Below, piece after piece: positions 1-8,108 of a stretch of DNA of 19,157 nucleotides (position 1 is the stretch's first letter; every line of letters starts with the position of its first letter). The stretch lies in NCBI GenBank assembly GCA_022561895.1, contig JADFQH010000014.1, forward strand, positions 1-19,157, read 5' to 3'. The translations under genes and the position numbers were made by a program. This DNA comes from Methanobacteriota archaeon. GTDB taxonomy: Archaea > Halobacteriota > Halobacteria > Halobacteriales > Halalkalicoccaceae. The notes beneath the pieces are model-generated. The model saw only the letters and a program-made list of their open reading frames with translations. It was not told the DNA's origin and ran no database searches.

Positions 1-930
1 AACGACAAGCCCGGCTATTACCCCGGCGTCGAGGAGGTCCGCTATGCACCCGAAGACGTGATTGTGCCCCCATGGTTGCCGGACAAACCGGAAGTCCGGC
101 AAGAACTGGCCGAGTATTATCAGGCGATCTCGCGGGCCGACCAGGGACTGAACATCTTGCTCGACACGCTCAAAGCGACCGGGCACTGGGACGACACGCT
201 GATCATCTTTCTCAGCGACAACGGCCCCCCGTTTCCCGGCGCCAAGACCTGCCTGTACGAACCGGGAGCCAACCTGCCGCTGATCGTGCGGAATCCGCAG
301 CAGAAGAAAACGGGCATCACCACCGACGCCATGGTCTGCTGGGCCGACATCACGCCGACCATTCTCGATTACTGCGGCGTGAAGCCGAAGCCCTCACCGG
401 CGATCCGAACGACCGACAACGTCGGTCAGCGCGTCGTTAAGGGGCCGAAGAGGCCGTGGACGTTTCACGGGCGGTCGTTCCTCTCGGCCGTCGGCCGGGA
501 GCACGCTGGGGAATTCAACGAGATTTTCGCCTCACACACGTTCCACGAAATCACGATGTACTACCCAATGCGCGTCATCCGCAGCGGAAAATACAAATAC
601 ACCTTCAACATCGCGCATCAGTTGCCTTACCCGTTCGCCTCCGATTTGTACGCCTCGCCGACCTGGCAAAGCGTGCTGCGAGACAAGGACGAATTCTATG
701 GCAAGCGGACGGTGTACTCCTACGTGCACCGCCAGCAACACGAGCTATACGACCTCGAAGCCGATCCGCACGAACGCGAAAACGTCGTTTCTGATCCAAA
801 CTGCGAGGAAGTGGTCGCCGATCTGCGCGAACAGCTCCACGACTGGATGAGAAGCACCGAGGATCCGCTTCTCGATGGGCCGGTTCCGCCGGGTGACTTC
901 GAGGAGATCATGGGGTGGCCGCCCAACTGA
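1..930 (+). CDS. N-sulfoglucosamine sulfohydrolase-like sulfatase (5'-partial)
   Basis: This is the C-terminal 309 residues of a type I sulfatase. The frame is open from base 1, so the gene starts outside the window and the catalytic Cys/Ser-x-Pro-x-Arg site is not seen. Visible family features are the SDNG metal-site motif (bases 214-225), a following lysine of the sulfate-binding region in GAKTCLYEPG, and ADITPTILDY. The C-terminal block HEITMYYPMR ... ASPTWQ ... ELYDLEADPHE matches, from memory, the arrangement in human SGSH (heparan N-sulfatase) and its planctomycete and bacterial relatives. Enzymes of this family remove sulfate from N-sulfated glucosamine or similar sugars. The specific substrate here is inference. 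By my count it has about 13 Lys and about 14% Asp+Glu, against 2 Lys and about 19% in the neighbouring TruA, so it looks less halophilic and probably acquired. It ends only six bases before truA. Confidence 0.9.
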   Translation, partial: NDKPGYYPGVEEVRYAPEDVIVPPWLPDKPEVRQELAEYYQAISRADQGLNILLDTLKATGHWDDTLIIFLSDNGPPFPGAKTCLYEPGANLPLIVRNPQQKKTGITTDAMVCWADITPTILDYCGVKPKPSPAIRTTDNVGQRVVKGPKRPWTFHGRSFLSAVGREHAGEFNEIFASHTFHEITMYYPMRVIRSGKYKYTFNIAHQLPYPFASDLYASPTWQSVLRDKDEFYGKRTVYSYVHRQQHELYDLEADPHERENVVSDPNCEEVVADLREQLHDWMRSTEDPLLDGPVPPGDFEEIMGWPPN

Positions 931-936
931 GCAGAT

Positions 937-1737
937 ATGCATGCGTTTCGCATCGCCTATGATGGGGTTCCATACTATGGATTCCAGCGCCAGCCCGCCG
1001 TCGAAACCGTCGAGGGAGAGCTGTTTCGCGCGCTCCGGGAACTCGACGTGTTCGAGGGCGAGAAACCCACGAACTATGCCGCCGCAGGCCGAACCGACAG
1101 CGGAGTGTCCGCACTCTCACAGACGGTCGCCTTCGAGTGCCCTGACTGGCTCACACCGGCTGCGTTCAACAGCGAACTTCCCGAACACGTTCGCGTATGG
1201 GCAATGGGCGACGCTCCTTCGGAGTTCCATGCGAGATACGACGCCCACTCGCGGGAGTACACCTACTACCGTTACGCACCGGATTCCGATATCGAGCGCC
1301 TCCGGGCGGCGCTTTGCGAACTCTCGGGAACCCACGACTTTCACAACCTCACGCCCGAGGACGGCGGGACGACGCGGGCGATCCTTGAGGCGGAGGCGGA
1401 CCGTGAGGGACAGTTCGTCGTGATCGTGATCCGGGCTGACAGCTTCCTCCAGCGGCTCGTCCGCCGTCTCGTCTCGCTCGTTTCCGCCGTGGGCCGTGGC
1501 GAGCGTGACTTGTCGTTCACCGAACGAGTGCTTTCTGCCGAACAGCTCTCCGGTCCCGAGGGGATCGCCTCCGCGCCGCCTGAACCGCTCGTGCTCACCG
1601 ATGTCGAGTACGATCTCGATTTCGAAATCGACGAGGAGGCTACAGAAAGCGCCCGCGGAATTTTCGAGAGGAAGCGAATCGAGCGCGAAACGGGCGCGCG
1701 GGTCGCGGGACGGATCGCCAACGAAATGAACGGATAA
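937..1737 (+). CDS. truA: tRNA pseudouridine(38-40) synthase TruA
   Basis: A 266-residue protein that isomerises uridines 38-40 in the anticodon stem-loop of tRNAs. The catalytic motif AGRTDSGVSAL (catalytic Asp54) is intact, as are the N-terminal RIAYDG and the YxGFQRQ block. The C-terminal half carries HDFHNLTPED and the SFLQRLVRRLVS segment typical of TruA. Length is normal for haloarchaeal TruA. The ATG at 937 follows the sulfatase stop by six bases, leaving no room for a separate promoter in the gap. Any own promoter would have to lie inside the sulfatase 3' end, or the genes are co-transcribed. The acidic C-terminal region (DLDFEIDEEATE) is typical of haloarchaea. Confidence 0.96.
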   Translation: MHAFRIAYDGVPYYGFQRQPAVETVEGELFRALRELDVFEGEKPTNYAAAGRTDSGVSALSQTVAFECPDWLTPAAFNSELPEHVRVWAMGDAPSEFHARYDAHSREYTYYRYAPDSDIERLRAALCELSGTHDFHNLTPEDGGTTRAILEAEADREGQFVVIVIRADSFLQRLVRRLVSLVSAVGRGERDLSFTERVLSAEQLSGPEGIASAPPEPLVLTDVEYDLDFEIDEEATESARGIFERKRIERETGARVAGRIANEMNG

Positions 1738-1750
1738 CGGCCACAAGAGC

Positions 1751-1757
1751 TATTTTC
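1751..1757 (+). promoter_or_regulatory. Candidate TATA box for the small membrane protein
   Basis: The AT-rich TATTTTC lies 27 bases upstream of the ATG at 1778, the spacing expected for a leaderless haloarchaeal transcript. The GGAGG at 1772-1776 sits too close to the ATG to act as a normal ribosome binding site. Confidence 0.5.
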
Positions 1758-1777
1758 GCCTTCCGATCAGAGGAGGT

Positions 1778-2023
1778 ATGACAGACCAGATGCAACTCGG
1801 GCCAGGCGAGCGTACGGACGCTGCGATGACGCTCTGTGCGGGCATGCTTGCCGTACTACTCGGGATCTGTGGAATTGCACTCACACCGACGGTTTCGTTC
1901 CCGCTCGTGCTCGTCGTGCCCGTCGTCTCGCTGGTCCTGTTTTTTGTCGGCTGGTGGCTCGTCGTCAAAGCGCTCGTTCTCGTCGTTCGAATCGGAATCG
2001 ATGAAGTAACTCACTCCCAGTGA
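1778..2023 (+). CDS. Small two-helix membrane protein
   Basis: An 81-residue protein with two hydrophobic segments, about residues 17-37 and 42-70. Its short N terminus contains acidic and charged residues, and the C terminus ends in IDEVTHSQ. I recognise no specific family, and small membrane proteins of this type are common next to housekeeping genes in haloarchaea. The ATG at 1778 is supported by an upstream TATA-like box at the right distance. The gene converges on the M28 peptidase gene and the two coding regions overlap by 13 bases at their 3' ends, so their transcripts would be antisense to each other there. No function is assigned. Confidence 0.75.
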   Translation: MTDQMQLGPGERTDAAMTLCAGMLAVLLGICGIALTPTVSFPLVLVVPVVSLVLFFVGWWLVVKALVLVVRIGIDEVTHSQ

Positions 2024-3339
2024 TCGGGCCAGACCTCCGCCGCGCGCATCCCGATCTCGGCGTCGTTCCCTCGAAGCTGCTCTTTGAGTTCGTCTTCGTC
2101 GATCCGCGGGATCTCAGTTCTCGCCAGCTCCCGAACGAGCAACGCCGCGAGCATCGCGTGCTCACGGAGGTTTCGGGGATCGGCCTTGTCGCGTGTGTCG
2201 GCGCTCGTGTGCCCCCAACCACGCCCGCGTAGACCGCCCGCCGGACGTGCGCGTTCGCTGTGTAGCTGGAGGGACGGAACCCCACGCTGGAGAAACGGCC
2301 AGTGATCGCTGTAGGGATGGGGATCGCGCGAAAAGGAAACCGGCTGGTCCCATTTCTCGCAGGTCTCCTCGACGAGATCTTCGATCGATTCGGAGCCGTG
2401 GGTGTAGGCCCTGAGATTTCTGAACCGGCCCGCACCGTCGACGTTGACGACCGCGCGAACCGAGTCGAAGTCGAGTGACTGTGCGAGCGCTCGCGCCCCC
2501 ATCAGCCCGACCTCCTCGCAGCCGACGCCCGCGATTCGTACTGTGCAGTCGAGATCCATCTCCCTAAGCAGTCGTACTGCGCCAGCAACGACCGAAATCC
2601 CACAGCCGTTGTCGAGCGCGCCCTCCGCAATGTCATGGGCGTCGTAATGTCCGAGCAGAACGATCTCTTCATCGCCCGCCCCTAAAGTCCCGTGTACGTT
2701 CTGACTCGCCCCCTTTTCCGTATTTGCCTCGACCGAGAGTTTCGCTCGACCGTTCTGTTGTGTGTACTCCGTCAGCCACGCGCCGGTTTCCTTTGAGACG
2801 CCCACGCCGGGCGCGGCGGCTTCGGCGTTAAAACGCAGCGCCCCCGTTGGCGGGAGCTGGCCGGGGATATGATTAGCGAAGACGAAGGCCTTCGCACCCG
2901 CAGCCACAGCATGACCGAACTTCTCCATCCGGTGGACGAACCGCCCCATCTCGGAGGGGGTCGTTGTGCTTGCGACGGCAACCTTTCCCCCGACATCGGC
3001 GTCTTCGACCTCTTTGGGGGTTCCATAGCCCACATCCACAAGCTCCCCGCTCACCTCGCCCGCCGCAGAGTAGGGTAGCGCGAACGTCTCGAAGGAGCGC
3101 TCGACCGGATCAGTGACTGCGAGTTCTGCGTTCGCTCGATCCCAGCGCCACATCTCGAACTCTTGGAGTTCTATCCCGCTGAGACCGCTTTCCTCGAAGG
3201 ACTCCCTGACGTGCTCGGCTGCCCGACGCTCGCCAGGATGACCGCCCATTCGTTCCGGGAGTTCGGTCAGTCGAGTGAGAAGGTCCCACGAAGTGTCGTC
3301 GTGCCACGCCCGTCCGAGCAGCGTGTCGGTATCCGTCAT
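2011..3339 (-). CDS. M28-family zinc aminopeptidase with inserted PA domain
   Basis: A 442-residue metallopeptidase. The M28 two-zinc centre can be read directly: HYDAH (His231, Asp233), ALDNGCG (Asp243), CEEVG (Glu275-Glu276), NVDGAG (Asp301) and GHTSADT (His377). Residues from about 80 to 200 form a protease-associated-like insertion between the N-terminal helix and the catalytic core, as in many aminopeptidase Y/S relatives. No signal peptide or membrane helix is seen, so it is probably cytoplasmic. The likely role is removing N-terminal residues from peptides, consistent with the divergent pepF next door, but the real substrate is unknown. The start ATG at 3339 gives the MTDTDTLLGRAW N terminus. 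Its 3' end overlaps the convergent small membrane protein gene by 13 bases. Confidence 0.92.
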   Translation of the reverse strand: MTDTDTLLGRAWHDDTSWDLLTRLTELPERMGGHPGERRAAEHVRESFEESGLSGIELQEFEMWRWDRANAELAVTDPVERSFETFALPYSAAGEVSGELVDVGYGTPKEVEDADVGGKVAVASTTTPSEMGRFVHRMEKFGHAVAAGAKAFVFANHIPGQLPPTGALRFNAEAAAPGVGVSKETGAWLTEYTQQNGRAKLSVEANTEKGASQNVHGTLGAGDEEIVLLGHYDAHDIAEGALDNGCGISVVAGAVRLLREMDLDCTVRIAGVGCEEVGLMGARALAQSLDFDSVRAVVNVDGAGRFRNLRAYTHGSESIEDLVEETCEKWDQPVSFSRDPHPYSDHWPFLQRGVPSLQLHSERARPAGGLRGRGWGHTSADTRDKADPRNLREHAMLAALLVRELARTEIPRIDEDELKEQLRGNDAEIGMRAAEVWPDHWE

Positions 3340-3401
3340 ACCCGAAAGGTCTCGTGCGGGTTACATGGTCCTTGTGCCGTTGTAAAGTGGAACCGCTAGC
3401 G

Positions 3402-3406
3402 TTTAG
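3402..3406 (+). promoter_or_regulatory. Candidate TATA box for pepF
   Basis: TTTAG within CGTTTAGTCC lies 26-30 bases upstream of the pepF ATG. The 92-base divergent gap between the M28 gene and pepF must hold both promoters. An 8-base palindrome CGCTAGCG sits just upstream. Confidence 0.45.
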
Positions 3407-3431
3407 TCCGCACTGACACATAGCATGCGAT

Positions 3432-5222
3432 ATGAGTTCGGTTCCCGAGCGAAACGAAATCTCCGAGGAGTACACGTGGGATCTCGAAAGTATCTACGCG
3501 ACTGACGAGGACTGGGAAAGGGCCTACGAAGAGGTCGAAGAACGAATCAGCGGTCTCGAAGCCTACGAGGGACGGACGACCGAGAGCGGCGAAACCTTAC
3601 ACGAACTGCTCTTACTCCGCGAAGAGGTCATGCGCGATCTCTCGCAGGTCGCCGCCTACGCGCGGATGCGCCGCGACGAGGACACCCGCGATCAGGCCTA
3701 TCAGGCGCTTACGGCGCGCTCACAGTCACTCGCCTCGGAAGCAAGCAGCGCGGCGAGCTTCATCGAACCCGAGTTACAGGACCTTTCGAGGAGTGAACTC
3801 GACGCGCTGGTTTCCGAGAAGCCCGAACTAGAGAACTACGAACACTACTTCGACGACGTGCTGCGGATGAAACCGCACACTCGATCGGCGGAGGTAGAGA
3901 GTTTGCTTGCCGAACTCGGGGAAGTGACGGGCGCGTTGGGCGAGATCTACACCATGCTTGCGAACGCGGATATGGAGTTTCCAACTGTCGAAGATCCCGA
4001 GGGAGAAGCAGTCGAGATCACGCAGGCGAACTTCACGAAGCTCCAGAAAAACTCAGATAGGGAGTTTCGCCGCGAGGTTTACGAGGAGTTCTACGATGCG
4101 TGGGAGGAGGTCAGAAACACTGTCGGGAGTTCCTATAAGAACAGCGTGAAAGCCGACGCGAAACTCGCGCGAGCAAGAAACTACGAGAGTGCCCGCGAGG
4201 CCGCGATGGACGGGCCGAACATCCCTCCCGAGGTGTACGACAACCTCGTGGACACCGTCAGAGAGAACCTCGACACGCTCCATCGCCATGCCGAACTCAA
4301 GCGAAAATCCCTCGACGTCGACGAGCTTCAGATGTGGGATCTCTACATGCCGATCGCTCGAAGCGAGAGTCCGGATCTCGAATACGACGACGCCGCGGGG
4401 TACGTCGTCGAGGCGGTCGCACCACTGGGAGAGGAGTACCAGAGACGGGTTTCCGAGGGTCTCGACTCTCGATGGGTCGACGTCTATGAGAACGCGGGCA
4501 AGCAGGCGGGCGCATACTCGGGTGGGACCTACGATACTCAACCATTCATCCTGATGAACTATCAAGAGGACATCCCCTCGATGTACACGCTGGCCCACGA
4601 ACTCGGTCACTCGCTTCATTCCCAGCTCACCAGCGAGCACCAGCCCTACGTCTACTCGGGCTACGAGATTTTTGTTGCTGAAGTCGCTTCGACGGTCAAC
4701 GAAGCCCTTCTAACACACCACCTGCTCGAAACCGTCGAGGACGAGGAGTTCCGGCTCCACGTGCTAAACGAGTATCTCGAGCGGTTCCGCTCGACGCTGT
4801 ATCGCCAGACGATGTTCGCGGAGTTCGAACACCGCGCCCACGAGATCGACGAGGAAGGTGGCGCGCTCACGCCGGATCAGCTGGACGAACTCTACGGCGA
4901 TCTCAAGGCGGACTTCTACGAACCAGCGGCGGTCGATGACCGGATTTCCCGTGAGTGGATGCGTATCCCGCATTTCTACCGGGCGTACTACGTCTATCAG
5001 TACTCGACGGGGATCAGCGCGGCCGTCTCGCTCTCACGGAAAATCCTCGAAAACGGCGAGGAGGCCGCAGAGGCGTATCTCGACTTCCTCAGGGCTGGCT
5101 CGACCGAGTACCCACTCGAACTGCTCGATATCGCCGGGGTGGATATGCGTTCTCCCGAGCCGATCGAGGAGGCGCTGTCGGTGTACGAGGAGTATGTAGA
5201 CGAGATGGAAGCGCTGCTCTGA
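3432..5222 (+). CDS. pepF: Oligoendopeptidase F (M3 family)
   Basis: A 596-residue zinc oligopeptidase of the M3B/PepF type. The active site HELGH occupies residues 389-393, with the third zinc ligand Glu417 in the downstream YEIFVAEVAST block. The N-terminal region (about residues 1-200) is the acidic helical oligopeptidase F domain, and the C-terminal HFYRAYYVYQYSTG segment is characteristic of PepF substrate-binding tyrosines. The length is typical of the family (about 600). It cleaves short peptides inside the cell, such as those released by the proteasome. It is transcribed divergently from the M28 aminopeptidase and followed 98 bases later by pan, so three protein-degradation genes stand together. 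A co-regulated function is inference. Confidence 0.95.
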   Translation: MSSVPERNEISEEYTWDLESIYATDEDWERAYEEVEERISGLEAYEGRTTESGETLHELLLLREEVMRDLSQVAAYARMRRDEDTRDQAYQALTARSQSLASEASSAASFIEPELQDLSRSELDALVSEKPELENYEHYFDDVLRMKPHTRSAEVESLLAELGEVTGALGEIYTMLANADMEFPTVEDPEGEAVEITQANFTKLQKNSDREFRREVYEEFYDAWEEVRNTVGSSYKNSVKADAKLARARNYESAREAAMDGPNIPPEVYDNLVDTVRENLDTLHRHAELKRKSLDVDELQMWDLYMPIARSESPDLEYDDAAGYVVEAVAPLGEEYQRRVSEGLDSRWVDVYENAGKQAGAYSGGTYDTQPFILMNYQEDIPSMYTLAHELGHSLHSQLTSEHQPYVYSGYEIFVAEVASTVNEALLTHHLLETVEDEEFRLHVLNEYLERFRSTLYRQTMFAEFEHRAHEIDEEGGALTPDQLDELYGDLKADFYEPAAVDDRISREWMRIPHFYRAYYVYQYSTGISAAVSLSRKILENGEEAAEAYLDFLRAGSTEYPLELLDIAGVDMRSPEPIEEALSVYEEYVDEMEALL

Positions 5223-5290
5223 ACCGGCTGTTCCAATCTGACTTGTGTGCTATTGTTTCTCTCGGTAGATCGGCCGCCACCCAAAGGCAC

Positions 5291-5296
5291 TTTTGA
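5291..5296 (+). promoter_or_regulatory. Candidate TATA box for pan
   Basis: TTTTGA is located 25-30 bases before the pan ATG, which fits a leaderless or nearly leaderless transcript separate from pepF. Confidence 0.4.
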
Positions 5297-5320
5297 CGCG
5301 GTTTCTTAGAGGGAACATCA

Positions 5321-6538
5321 ATGGCCCACAGTCCCTCTGTTCCTGACCGGCCGGACCTCGATCTCGACCCCGAGATGCCGGAAGGCGAGCAGCTCGATGT
5401 GTTGAAAGAGCATTACGTGGATCTCGTCCGGATCAACGATCAGTTAGAAGAGCGGGTTGATGATGCGACCGACCGCCGCGAGACCCTATACGAGCGCGTC
5501 GACGAACTCGAACGCGAAAACAGCACGCTCAAAACCGCCTCACTATACATCGCGACGGTCGAGGAGTTCACCGACGACGGCGTCGTCATCAAACAACACG
5601 GCAGCAATCAGGAGGTGCTCACCGAGCTCGAGCCGTCGCTTTCCGAGGACCTCGAAGCCGGCGATCGTGTCGCGGTCAACGACTCCTTTGGGGTCGAAAC
5701 CCCGCTCGATGTCGAGACCGATGCGCGCGCACAGGCGATGGCAATCGAGGAGAGTCCCGACGTTTCCTATTCGGATATTGGCGGGATCGAAGACCAGATC
5801 CGCGAGGTCAGAGAGGCCGTCGAGGACCCCCTCTCCGATCCCGAACAGTTCGCGGAGGTCGGCATCGAGCCGCCGGGTGGCGTCCTGCTTCACGGCCCGC
5901 CGGGCACCGGCAAGACGATGCTCGCAAAGGCCGTCGCAAACGAGACCGACGCCACCTTCATCAAGATGGCTGGCTCGGAGCTCGTCCAAAAGTTCATCGG
6001 CGAGGGCGCGCGATTAGTCAGAGACCTGTTCGAACTCGCGCGCGAACACGAGCCTGCAATCCTCTTCATCGACGAGATCGACGCCATCGCCGCCACCCGC
6101 ACGGAGTCGAAAACTTCGGGCGATGCGGAGGTCCAGCGCACCATGATGCAGCTTCTTTCCGAGATGGACGGCTTCGACGAGCGTGGCGAAGTGCGAATAA
6201 TCGCCGCGACGAACCGCTTCGACATGCTCGATCGCGCGATTCTCCGGCCCGGCCGATTCGACCGCCTCATCGAGGTTCCCGAACCCAATGAGGACGGGAG
6301 AGCACGTATCCTCGAAATCCACACGGCCGAAATGAATATAGCGAACTCGGTGGATTTCGATTCGCTTGCGGAGGACACGGCAGGATTCAGCGGTGCGGAG
6401 CTTGCGAGTCTCTGTACGGAGGCGGGGATGTTCGCAATCCGCGATGAGCGAACCGAAGTGTTGATGGAGGACTTCGAGGAGGCGCTCGAAAAGGTCGCAA
6501 CCGAATCCGAGAACGACCAGCGCTACTACGTCTACTGA
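5321..6538 (+). CDS. pan: Proteasome-activating nucleotidase (PAN AAA ATPase)
   Basis: A 405-residue AAA+ ATPase that unfolds substrates and feeds them into the 20S proteasome. Order of parts: an acidic N-terminal coiled coil (about 25-72), an OB-like domain (about 75-135), then the AAA module. The AAA module has Walker A GPPGTGKT (192-199), the pore loop KFIGEG (224-229), Walker B ILFIDE (247-252) and a second region of homology ending in RPGRFDR (309-315). The C terminus reads RYYVY. The canonical HbYX gate-opening motif needs Tyr in the penultimate position, whereas here that residue is Val and Tyr is last, so the motif is shifted or degenerate. Haloarchaea usually carry two PAN paralogues; which one this is cannot be told here. 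The ATG at 5321 is supported by a TATA-like box. Confidence 0.96.
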   Translation: MAHSPSVPDRPDLDLDPEMPEGEQLDVLKEHYVDLVRINDQLEERVDDATDRRETLYERVDELERENSTLKTASLYIATVEEFTDDGVVIKQHGSNQEVLTELEPSLSEDLEAGDRVAVNDSFGVETPLDVETDARAQAMAIEESPDVSYSDIGGIEDQIREVREAVEDPLSDPEQFAEVGIEPPGGVLLHGPPGTGKTMLAKAVANETDATFIKMAGSELVQKFIGEGARLVRDLFELAREHEPAILFIDEIDAIAATRTESKTSGDAEVQRTMMQLLSEMDGFDERGEVRIIAATNRFDMLDRAILRPGRFDRLIEVPEPNEDGRARILEIHTAEMNIANSVDFDSLAEDTAGFSGAELASLCTEAGMFAIRDERTEVLMEDFEEALEKVATESENDQRYYVY

Positions 6539-6590
6539 TTCGCGCGTATCGAATCGAACTTCCTTTGTCCGGGTCAGCCCGAGATCAGCC

Positions 6591-7058
6591 ATGAAGATCA
6601 GAGTCGTCCGCGGGAGCGCAGTTGCCCCCACAAAAATGGCCTCCTACGACGCCGCCCTCGTCGACGCGAACATCCATAACTACAACCTCATCCACGTTTC
6701 TTCGGTCATCCCCGCCGACGCGACCGTCGAGTTCGTCGACACTGCACCGGATCTCGGTTCTGTTGGTGATGAACTCACCGTCGTCGAGGCTCGCGCAACG
6801 AGCGCCGCCCAGTCCGTGAGCGCTGCCCTCGCGTGGGCAGAAAGCGAGGAGGGACCGGGTCTCTTCTATGAGGCGGCGGGCGAGGAGTCCCCGGAACGAA
6901 CACGAGAGCGGGTCGAAGCCGGTCTCGAAGCCGGACAAGCGCTTCGAGAGTGGTCGTTTTTCGATCACGAAGTCGTGACCGCCCGTGCGGAGCCGGATGA
7001 AGGGTTTGCGACGGCGGCGGTGCTTGCGGTCTACGGCGAGGGGCGGCCGATCCGGTAG
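6591..7058 (+). CDS. pdaD: Pyruvoyl-dependent arginine decarboxylase
   Basis: A 155-residue proenzyme that, by family knowledge, cleaves itself between two serines to create a pyruvoyl cofactor on the alpha chain, then decarboxylates arginine to agmatine. The cleavage motif is visible as HVSSVIP, with the break expected between Ser37 and Ser38. The flanking NIHNYNLI and the substrate-side segment GLFYEAAGEE also fit PvlArgDC. In archaea agmatine is needed for agmatidine modification of tRNA-Ile2, so this could be essential. It follows pan by 52 bases on the same strand and may be co-transcribed or have its own promoter. The length matches the family. Confidence 0.94.
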   Translation: MKIRVVRGSAVAPTKMASYDAALVDANIHNYNLIHVSSVIPADATVEFVDTAPDLGSVGDELTVVEARATSAAQSVSAALAWAESEEGPGLFYEAAGEESPERTRERVEAGLEAGQALREWSFFDHEVVTARAEPDEGFATAAVLAVYGEGRPIR

Positions 7059-7280
7059 ACCGTTCGGGCGTAAGTCGTGAAAGGAACTTGCCATTCGCCT
7101 CCGACAGACGTCTCTCGGCAGCTACGTCCAACCGTCTAGAGTAGTCGTTGAAACTGGTTGCACACCAGCTTCACCGCTGCGGCTAGCGTCCCGGACGCTG
7201 GCCGCAAAGTGAGTGTGTGTTGATTTTAACGGCCGCTATAGCACCTCCATAACTATCGTTCCGTTTACAGTATTTCTGTC
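7059..7280. other. Structured intergenic region without a recognisable gene
   Basis: These 222 bases separate pdaD from the lipoprotein gene. I find no convincing reading frame, tRNA or CRISPR repeat. The stretch holds a small hairpin (CTGGT/ACCAG, 7154-7168), a strong 12-base-pair hairpin (7179-7205) and a T-rich tract (GATTTTAAC, 7222-7230). The block from about 7138 to 7215 looks unlike ordinary promoter DNA and could be the end of an old mobile element or a small RNA gene, but neither is shown. The downstream gene's promoter probably lies in the last 60 bases. Confidence 0.6.
7179..7205. repeat. 12-bp near-perfect inverted repeat (hairpin)
   Basis: The arms GCGGCTAGCGTC (7179-7190) and GACGCTGGCCGC (7194-7205) pair over 12 positions with one G-T wobble and a three-base loop CCG. 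This is a very stable hairpin. It could terminate pdaD transcription, fold as part of an RNA, or be a subterminal structure of a mobile element remnant. Confidence 0.75.
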
Positions 7281-8027
7281 ATGAAACGGAGGCAGGTGCT
7301 CGGTGGCGTGGCGGGAATGGTCGCTCTCTCCGGCTGTCTGGGGAGCGCGAGCGACGGCGAGCACCCATGGCCGGTCGTCGACGAAGAGCGCCTCGCGGAG
7401 TGGGAGCGCTTGAGCGAGCGCAGCGACGAGTACAACGTCTCCTACCGGGGAATCGACGCGCTCACGGTCCACGAGCGAACCTACACCTACGACTACACTG
7501 AGCTTCGTGAATCGGTCGCGGAACTCTCTCAGGGAGAGATCGACCGGAGTCTCGCACGCTTTGTCGCTTCGCGCATGACGCTCGAAGGAGTCGGTCGCCG
7601 ATTCGTCACGCCGGAGCGGCTCGTTGACGACGCACTCGATGGAGTCGAATCGGGGCTCAAGGATCGAGGAATGGAATCGATCGAGCGGGTCGAACCCGGC
7701 TCTCCGTTGCCCGATGTCGATGGCGAGATCGTCGAGTACCGTGGCGAGACCGACATTCCCTCGTTTTCCCGCGAGATCGACGTTTCGGGGTTCTCGACGA
7801 CGATCGAGTTTGCGGGCGAGCCGCTCGAAACTGAGGGAGTCTTTGCGGTCTGGAAGCCCGAGGTCGACACCGCGTACGTCGCCGGTGGGGTCTTCCCTCT
7901 GGCGGACGCACTCGAAACCCTGGTTCCCGAGAGCGCGGGAATCGATCTCGTCGATCTACTCGACCTAGAGTTCGATCCCGCGGAGTTTCGCGAAACGTTC
8001 GTCTCGTTGATCGAGACAACCGGATAG
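7281..8027 (+). CDS. Tat-dependent lipoprotein of unknown function
   Basis: A 248-residue protein with a haloarchaeal Tat lipoprotein signal: twin arginines in MKRRQVLGG, a hydrophobic run, then the lipobox LSGC with Cys19 as the predicted lipid anchor. The mature part would be on the outer face of the cell membrane. It is acidic, soluble, and without further membrane helices. The C-terminal segment, about residues 160-245, alternates hydrophobic and acidic residues (STTIEFAGEPLE ... VWKPEVDTAYVAGGVF). I do not recognise a catalytic motif. The ATG at 7281 is the only start that gives a proper signal peptide. It stands alone between the structured intergenic region and the DUF5811-like gene. 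Confidence 0.85.
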   Translation: MKRRQVLGGVAGMVALSGCLGSASDGEHPWPVVDEERLAEWERLSERSDEYNVSYRGIDALTVHERTYTYDYTELRESVAELSQGEIDRSLARFVASRMTLEGVGRRFVTPERLVDDALDGVESGLKDRGMESIERVEPGSPLPDVDGEIVEYRGETDIPSFSREIDVSGFSTTIEFAGEPLETEGVFAVWKPEVDTAYVAGGVFPLADALETLVPESAGIDLVDLLDLEFDPAEFRETFVSLIETTG

Positions 8028-8108
8028 AAGAGTTCGTCGTAATCCGACCCCTCTCAGAAGCCGACGGACTTTTGATCTGTGGGTTCCTATCACGGATGAC
8101 TCGATTTT

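Noticed and set aside
1117..1746. A 209-residue minus-strand frame opposite truA
   Set aside because: It has no recognisable domain and fully overlaps truA, whose catalytic motif is complete.
7138..7215. A tRNA or intact insertion sequence at the hairpin block
   Set aside because: No cloverleaf with T-arm and anticodon arm can be drawn, no transposase frame is present, and no second terminal repeat was found in the window.
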